Both the position numbers and the translations under genes were made by a program. From Vulcanimicrobiota bacterium (GTDB lineage Bacteria; Vulcanimicrobiota; Xenobia; Xenobiales; JADMJV01), in the NCBI GenBank assembly GCA_019637395.1, contig JAHBVR010000003.1, forward strand, positions 1 to 64,000: 64,000 nucleotides of DNA, read 5' to 3'. Positions 59,386 through 64,000 of this stretch are shown piece after piece; the stretch's first letter is position 1; the number at the start of each line of letters is the position of its first letter. The notes under the pieces are model-generated. The model searched no databases and had not been told where the DNA came from. It saw nothing but the letters and a program-made list of their open reading frames with translations.

Positions 59386-60226
59386 TGCAATTGTCCGCAC
59401 TGACTTCTGGAGGGTCCACCAAACGAAGTGAGGCTTTCCGCTTTGAATAGTCGGCCGAATGAATCCTTTGCTCGAAATGGAGCCAATTCCACAATGCCCG
59501 AAGCTGGTTCCGCAGACCCCACTCCCTGGTGAAGTAGGTCTTACCCTCAACGGCCAGGGTTTCCTGGGGCACGCCAGGGCAGGAAATGCCGGCTAAAATT
59601 GCTTCTACGCACCTTTCATAGAGCTCTTGCCCTGAATCGAAGACTTTTCTCTGAATAGCTGCAAGGTCTTCCTTTCCGGTAAAATCGACTGTCGCGGTGG
59701 CAATGATTTTTCCGGAGTCGATGCCGGCATCCAGCCACATCACCGTATTACCAATGAGATGAAGCTCACCTGTAGCCAGGCACCAGTTGGTGCAGCTAGG
59801 GCCGCCGTTGATATAAGGAGAGAGACCAGTATGCAGGTTCATAATACCTAGCTTACAAGGAAATGAGAGCTGTGGCTCCCGGACCATTCCCGTGCCCGAC
59901 ACCAAGACCAGGTCCGGCCGGCATTGGCGGGTGAAGTCCAGAACCTCAGACGCGTTCACATTCTCGACAAATAGGGTCGGAATGCTCGGATAACCTGGAT
60001 GCAATTCTCGATAATGCGACAACACCTTGAACCAGGCCGCGTGAAGAGGAAAGGCCAACACTCTGCCAAGGACCTTCTCAAACAAGCGCTTAAGAGAAAG
60101 TCGAGGCGCCTGACGGGACTTTCGCTCGAAGACCACCCCGACAACATCAAATCTCTGGTGAAAGCGATGGGCTTGAAAAACCTGGTACGGATGATCTCCG
60201 AACCACAAAACAATGTTCCTTTTCAT
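59378..60226 (-). CDS. Formyltransferase-family enzyme
   Basis: The ATG at 60226 (MKRNIVLWFGDHPYQ) overlaps the upstream deacetylase stop as ATGA. MNLHTGLSPYINGGPS and WLDAGIDSGK contain the Asn, His and Asp of 10-formyltetrahydrofolate-dependent formyltransferases. The 282 residues are near the length of sugar N-formyltransferases and of methionyl-tRNA formyltransferase; the glycan context favours a sugar amine as the acceptor. The deacetylase next to it could create such an amine. This functional link is inference. Confidence 0.85.
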   Translation of the reverse strand: MKRNIVLWFGDHPYQVFQAHRFHQRFDVVGVVFERKSRQAPRLSLKRLFEKVLGRVLAFPLHAAWFKVLSHYRELHPGYPSIPTLFVENVNASEVLDFTRQCRPDLVLVSGTGMVREPQLSFPCKLGIMNLHTGLSPYINGGPSCTNWCLATGELHLIGNTVMWLDAGIDSGKIIATATVDFTGKEDLAAIQRKVFDSGQELYERCVEAILAGISCPGVPQETLAVEGKTYFTREWGLRNQLRALWNWLHFEQRIHSADYSKRKASLRLVDPPEVSADNCIA

Positions 60227-61146
60227 CTTCGCAGAACTCTCTTCAGCGGCTCTAAGTATCCAGTAATCCGTAACAAGGTAACTAGACAAGGTGAGTCCGC
60301 ATAGACATCGACCCGCGGTTCACACCAACGCTCCTTGGAAGTGTTGTCCGCGAAAACTTGGCCTACTCGAAAACCTAACCGATAACCCGATGCTCGAGCG
60401 GCCTGAGCCACTCTGCGATCATAGTCTCCAAAGGGATAAGACACCGACTGCGGGGGGAAACCTAATTCGTTAGCCAGCTTTTCACGAGAGGCTCCTAACT
60501 CGAAGGCAAGGTCGACATCTCCCTCCACTCTAGACAAATAGGGATGGGTATAGGTGTGGGAGCCGATCTCAAAACCCCTTCCAATCAATTCGCGAGCCTC
60601 CGACCAGTTCAACATCCTGGTGGGGCCAGGTGGAACATCGTCTAGCTGTTTGCGGACTTGCTCGTAAATATTGCTAGCCACCGAATGAGGAACGTATCGA
60701 AGCCTGGAAAGCAAATCTTTACCGAAGGTCAGTAGAGCGCCCGGTGATTCGAAGTGGAAGATGCCGCCGAGTTCGCGAGGATTCTCGCAGTCAATCCGCA
60801 ACTGGCGGCGGGCGCTCAAATGAAAGAGACGAGGAAGCTCGTAAGACCAGTTGGGACGACCTGATTCCACAGAATCAACGACGAGGTAAAAGCAGGCCGT
60901 CAGCCTCAGACTCTCCAAAATCGGCGCGGCATACTCGATGTCCTCGCGGAAACCATCATCGAAAGTTACAGTAGCCAACGGCCGTCGTCCTGGCGCAGAG
61001 CAAGTGTACGCCTCCTCAAGGGAACAGACTCTATAGAGACTTTTAAGAACCTTCAGGACTCTGCGGAAGCGGGCAGGCGAAATGGCCGGCCCCCAGGGTT
61101 CAGATTTCGGCGAAACTCTATGAAAGAGAAAGTTACGAACCTGCAT
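60223..61146 (-). CDS. Polysaccharide deacetylase (NodB-like)
   Basis: The ATG at 61146 has GGAGCGGAG before it, giving 307 residues. PLATVTFDDGFREDI holds the two catalytic/metal Asp, and GSHTYTHPYLSR supplies the metal His pair. SVSYPFGDYDRRVA is motif 3. This family removes acetyl from GlcNAc-type sugars. There is no clear signal peptide, so it may act on a cytoplasmic or membrane-facing intermediate. It is divergent from the ABC flippase gene with 128 bases between. Confidence 0.88.
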   Translation of the reverse strand: MQVRNFLFHRVSPKSEPWGPAISPARFRRVLKVLKSLYRVCSLEEAYTCSAPGRRPLATVTFDDGFREDIEYAAPILESLRLTACFYLVVDSVESGRPNWSYELPRLFHLSARRQLRIDCENPRELGGIFHFESPGALLTFGKDLLSRLRYVPHSVASNIYEQVRKQLDDVPPGPTRMLNWSEARELIGRGFEIGSHTYTHPYLSRVEGDVDLAFELGASREKLANELGFPPQSVSYPFGDYDRRVAQAARASGYRLGFRVGQVFADNTSKERWCEPRVDVYADSPCLVTLLRITGYLEPLKRVLRR

Positions 61147-61274
61147 CTCCGCTCCTGCTCCGTTTTTCCAGCGGAATCCTTGCCCCCGATAGGCAGGAAC
61201 CTGATTCACAATGCATCAACCCATAACCTTGACGATTCGGTCTGGGGTCAGGCACCGTCAAAGACAGGTCAAAT

Positions 61275-63107
61275 ATGCTGGTAAAATACATCAATGCACT
61301 GCTTGCACCCATGGACACGGGGGCTCGTAGACAACTCTTCCTGCTGGGAGCGGCCACGACTCTGGCCGGCTTCGTCGAGATGCTTGGTATCGGCCTGGTC
61401 ATCCCCTTTATGATTACCGCATCTAACTCTCAAGCCTTTGGCTTTTCCAACCGTCTCAATCTCTGGCTCAACTGGCTGATGAACACCCTAGGAATTCCTC
61501 ACGAGTGGACGACTCCAGCCCTCGGACTGATACTCGCGGCTGTGATTTGTCTGGCCAATGCGGGCATCTGCGCCTACCAACTCTTCAGCACCTATTTCGT
61601 CGCCAAGCAAAAAGCCATAATTAGCCAGAAAGTACTGCACATCATTTCCAGCCAGCCCATCTCCTATTTCGACGAAAACAACTCGGCGGAGCTGTCTAAA
61701 TCTGTGCTCAGCGATGTCGGTGCTTATATTACGTGCCTGTCTTCAACTGTGCAGCTGGTAGCGGTCGCCATCCGCGTGGCCGTACTCTACCTATTTTTTT
61801 TGCTGGCAAACGCCAACATGGCAGTCGGATTCGCGGCTGCTATGACATGCCTCTACCTGTTCATTCATCACTTCATCCATCACCCGTTGGTGGAAGCCGG
61901 TAAACGGGGACTACAAGCGGCCAGCGACATGTACAAAACCTCCAATGAAGTGCTAAATGCCTTCCGCGATATACAGGTCTCCGGAACGACCCCATACTTT
62001 CTACAACGATTTGAAATGGCAACCAACGCCTCTATCCATCCGGAATACGTCCGAGGGAAGCCGGGCTATATCACCAGAGCCATTCTGGAGACCGCCACCG
62101 TGGCTTCCGTGGTGGGAATGCTGGTCTACTTCCATCATCGGGATGGAAACCTGGGCAATGGATTGCCGCTCATGTCCGCCTACGTCATTGCTGGAATCCG
62201 CTTGATTCCCGCTCTACAACAGGCTCTCTCCCACTGGGTCCAGATCCGCTACCTGATGCCCACCCTTTGGATCATTAAAGAGTTTCTGGATCGCGACCAG
62301 AATGCGAGCCTGCGTTACCTGGACCAGCCTGTCCCCTTTCAACAAACTTTGGAAATGGACAAAGTCAGCTACTCTTATGCTCTGGCCCGGGAGCGCCCGG
62401 TGCTGAACGAAGTCAGTCTGACCATCGAGCGCCACACCCGAGTAGCTTTTGTAGGTTCGACCGGCGCGGGTAAAACCACCGCAACAGATATCCTTCTTGG
62501 ACTGAGAGAGCCGACCAGTGGTCGACTGGTAGTGGACGGCCAACCCATCACAGCGGCTCTGAGTCGCTCGTGGAGAAAGAACATAGGATATGTTCCACAA
62601 GATATCTATCTCCTGGATTCAACCGTGGTGGCCAATGTGGCCTTCGGAATTCCCGAAGTGGAAATCGACCGGCAGATGGTGGAACAGGCTTGCAAAGTTG
62701 CCTGTATCCATGACTTCATTGTCAATGAACTGCCCGACGGCTATCAAAGCAGCATTGGAGAAAGAGGAACACGGCTCAGTGGAGGGCAGTGCCAGCGTCT
62801 GGGAATCGCTCGAGCTCTTTACCACAATCCCGACATCATCATTTTTGACGAAGCCACTTCGTCTTTGGACAACGTTACCGAGAACAGCATCCTGCAAGCC
62901 CTGGACGCCCTTAAAGGAGTCAAGACCCTGATCGTGGTGGCGCACAGACTCCACACCGTTTGGAGTTTCGATAAGCTGTTCGTACTGGAACGAGGGCACC
63001 TGGTGGGGGCGGGCCGAGCCGAAGACTTGTTGGAATCCTGCCAGGCGTTTCGAGAACTCGCCACGGTCCACCCTGACCCCACGCCTCCTGTAACGCTGGT
63101 CACGTAA
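61275..63107 (+). CDS. ABC flippase, PglK/MsbA-like
   Basis: A 610-residue half-transporter. The membrane domain starts with LAGFVEMLGIGLVIPFMI, a form typical of lipid-linked oligosaccharide flippases of the PglK kind. The ATPase has GSTGAGKTT (Walker A), GYVPQDIYLLD (Q-loop), LSGGQCQRLGIARA (signature) and DIIIFDEATSSLD (Walker B). It probably moves the lipid-linked repeat across the inner membrane, since I found no Wzx-type gene here. Lipid A or another lipid cargo is possible. Confidence 0.88.
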   Translation: MLVKYINALLAPMDTGARRQLFLLGAATTLAGFVEMLGIGLVIPFMITASNSQAFGFSNRLNLWLNWLMNTLGIPHEWTTPALGLILAAVICLANAGICAYQLFSTYFVAKQKAIISQKVLHIISSQPISYFDENNSAELSKSVLSDVGAYITCLSSTVQLVAVAIRVAVLYLFFLLANANMAVGFAAAMTCLYLFIHHFIHHPLVEAGKRGLQAASDMYKTSNEVLNAFRDIQVSGTTPYFLQRFEMATNASIHPEYVRGKPGYITRAILETATVASVVGMLVYFHHRDGNLGNGLPLMSAYVIAGIRLIPALQQALSHWVQIRYLMPTLWIIKEFLDRDQNASLRYLDQPVPFQQTLEMDKVSYSYALARERPVLNEVSLTIERHTRVAFVGSTGAGKTTATDILLGLREPTSGRLVVDGQPITAALSRSWRKNIGYVPQDIYLLDSTVVANVAFGIPEVEIDRQMVEQACKVACIHDFIVNELPDGYQSSIGERGTRLSGGQCQRLGIARALYHNPDIIIFDEATSSLDNVTENSILQALDALKGVKTLIVVAHRLHTVWSFDKLFVLERGHLVGAGRAEDLLESCQAFRELATVHPDPTPPVTLVT

Positions 63108-63119
63108 TTGGAACCAAAT

Positions 63120-64000
63120 TCACGGAGAGAAAATCGCTCCTTCCAGCAACTGAGCGAGATAGTGACTTCCTGACGCTGACAGGTGGGCGGCATCTCGATA
63201 CAGGACGTGGCCGTCCAATGCGATTCGGCATACGGCTTGCTTACCTGGATAAAAAAAGTCTATTGGATCAATCAAATGAACCAGGCCTTCTACGCCCGCA
63301 AACGTTTTACGGCTCCGCGAAGAATAGACGAGGCAATCGTCTCGCGAACGCGTGAAAGGAGTTATATCCAGGTTCTGCAGCTTAGCCATGACGAATGCGT
63401 GCGCAACATCCAAATTATGGACAGGTACTTCCTGCATCACCCAGACCCGCTTACCGTCACGCACCAATGCCCGTATGGTAGATAAGACCTGATTGCTGAA
63501 CTCGTCCCGACCGAAATAGTCTTCCCAAGCCGCCACCAACAGAACATCCTTCGCCCGAGAGTTCAGTATGTGACGATAGACTGCGTTATTGTATGCCATG
63601 GTTACACCCGCTAGCTGACTAAAGCGAGGCTCCAGCGAGGCCCCCAGAATCGGTGGCGAGGAGTTGTGAACGGCCGCCTCTCCGCGAAGACCCCGCCTTC
63701 GAAACACCCCATCCAGCCCGGGCAAAACCGACATGGCATGGCTATCGCCCCAAACGATGAGGCGAGCCGGCTCAGGTGTCTCGACACCAAAGGTCACAAG
63801 CTTGCCTGATTCCACCTCTCGCAGACTCAAGTCTCTCTGAAACGGATCGTGACCGGCAAATCCAGCCGCCTCTAAAATCTCGCCGTTGAAACGCTCTGGA
63901 AAACCCTTGCTTACCCGGGAAATAGCAAAGAGACACGCAGCTGTCAACAGAGAGAGAAAACTCACAGCAAAGGCATAGCTGTAAAGCCAGGTTGACCGCC
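63120..64000 (-). CDS. SGNH O-acyltransferase, C-terminal part, 5' truncated by the edge
   Basis: The frame stays open to the right edge; a GTG at 63965 lies inside a hydrophobic helix (STWLYSYAFAVSFLSLLTAA), so it is not the true start. LIVWGDSHAMSVLPGL has the GDSH nucleophile block and DAAHLSASGSHYLAQ the Asp-His pair of SGNH hydrolases. This is the soluble C-terminal domain of acyltransferase-3/SGNH fusions such as OafA-like enzymes, which O-acetylate surface polysaccharide. The membrane part lies beyond the window. Confidence 0.85.
   Translation of the reverse strand, partial: RSTWLYSYAFAVSFLSLLTAACLFAISRVSKGFPERFNGEILEAAGFAGHDPFQRDLSLREVESGKLVTFGVETPEPARLIVWGDSHAMSVLPGLDGVFRRRGLRGEAAVHNSSPPILGASLEPRFSQLAGVTMAYNNAVYRHILNSRAKDVLLVAAWEDYFGRDEFSNQVLSTIRALVRDGKRVWVMQEVPVHNLDVAHAFVMAKLQNLDITPFTRSRDDCLVYSSRSRKTFAGVEGLVHLIDPIDFFYPGKQAVCRIALDGHVLYRDAAHLSASGSHYLAQLLEGAIFSP

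Noticed and set aside
1-64000. tRNA or rRNA genes
   Set aside because: No cloverleaf-like sequence with a clear T-loop pattern and no rRNA segment was noticed by eye; a covariance-model scan would be decisive.

Overview
The window looks like a chromosomal segment of a Gram-negative, high-GC bacterium. A Wza-type outer-membrane export protein, Wzz/GumC-type co-polymerases, an O-antigen ligase homologue and Tat-like or Sec-like export signals all point to a two-membrane envelope. I cannot assign a phylum from the sequence. No rRNA, tRNA, CRISPR array or complete insertion sequence was seen.

Positions 1-11,450 are general metabolism. A phaC-phaE pair for polyhydroxyalkanoate granules runs on the minus strand with a lipase-like hydrolase downstream. 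Next comes a fusion of a solute-binding domain with a TRIC/UPF0126 channel. An ABC exporter, an MFS permease and a cytoplasmic trehalase follow as one apparent operon behind a good sigma-70-like promoter. A secreted serpin then converges with a TetR regulator. Positions 11,500-13,360 hold a CDP-glucose 4,6-dehydratase, a Uma2 nuclease and a broken MazE/AbrB-type antitoxin gene. A 1500-residue TPM-like coiled-coil protein with three C-terminal repeats and a Gly-rich tail occupies 13,460-17,962.

From 18,800 to the right edge almost everything concerns surface glycans. Nucleotide-sugar genes include galE, UDP-glucose dehydrogenase, UDP-xylose synthase, two more UDP-sugar dehydrogenases, and CDP-glucose genes rfbF, rfbG and rfbH with a reductase and a YerE-like thiamine enzyme. 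Together the last group suggests a CDP-3,6-dideoxy sugar with a two-carbon branch, such as yersiniose. Assembly genes include several GT2 and GT4 glycosyltransferases, an O-antigen ligase, a PglK-like ABC flippase, two divergent co-polymerase/kinase pairs, an OPX export protein and a FecR-like secreted protein. Trimming genes include a deacetylase, a formyltransferase and an SGNH O-acyltransferase that runs off the right edge.

The most unusual stretch is 35,690-40,583. A decayed second galE lies here, in the same orientation as the intact galE 9 kb upstream, so the two bracket the CDP-sugar block. Beside it sit an HprK-like kinase, an AsnB-type amidotransferase and a PqqD-like domain fused through a twin-arginine-like signal to a Cys-containing exported domain. 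That last gene overlaps the O-antigen ligase gene. The set resembles a peptide-modification system wired into polysaccharide assembly, and its function is not established.
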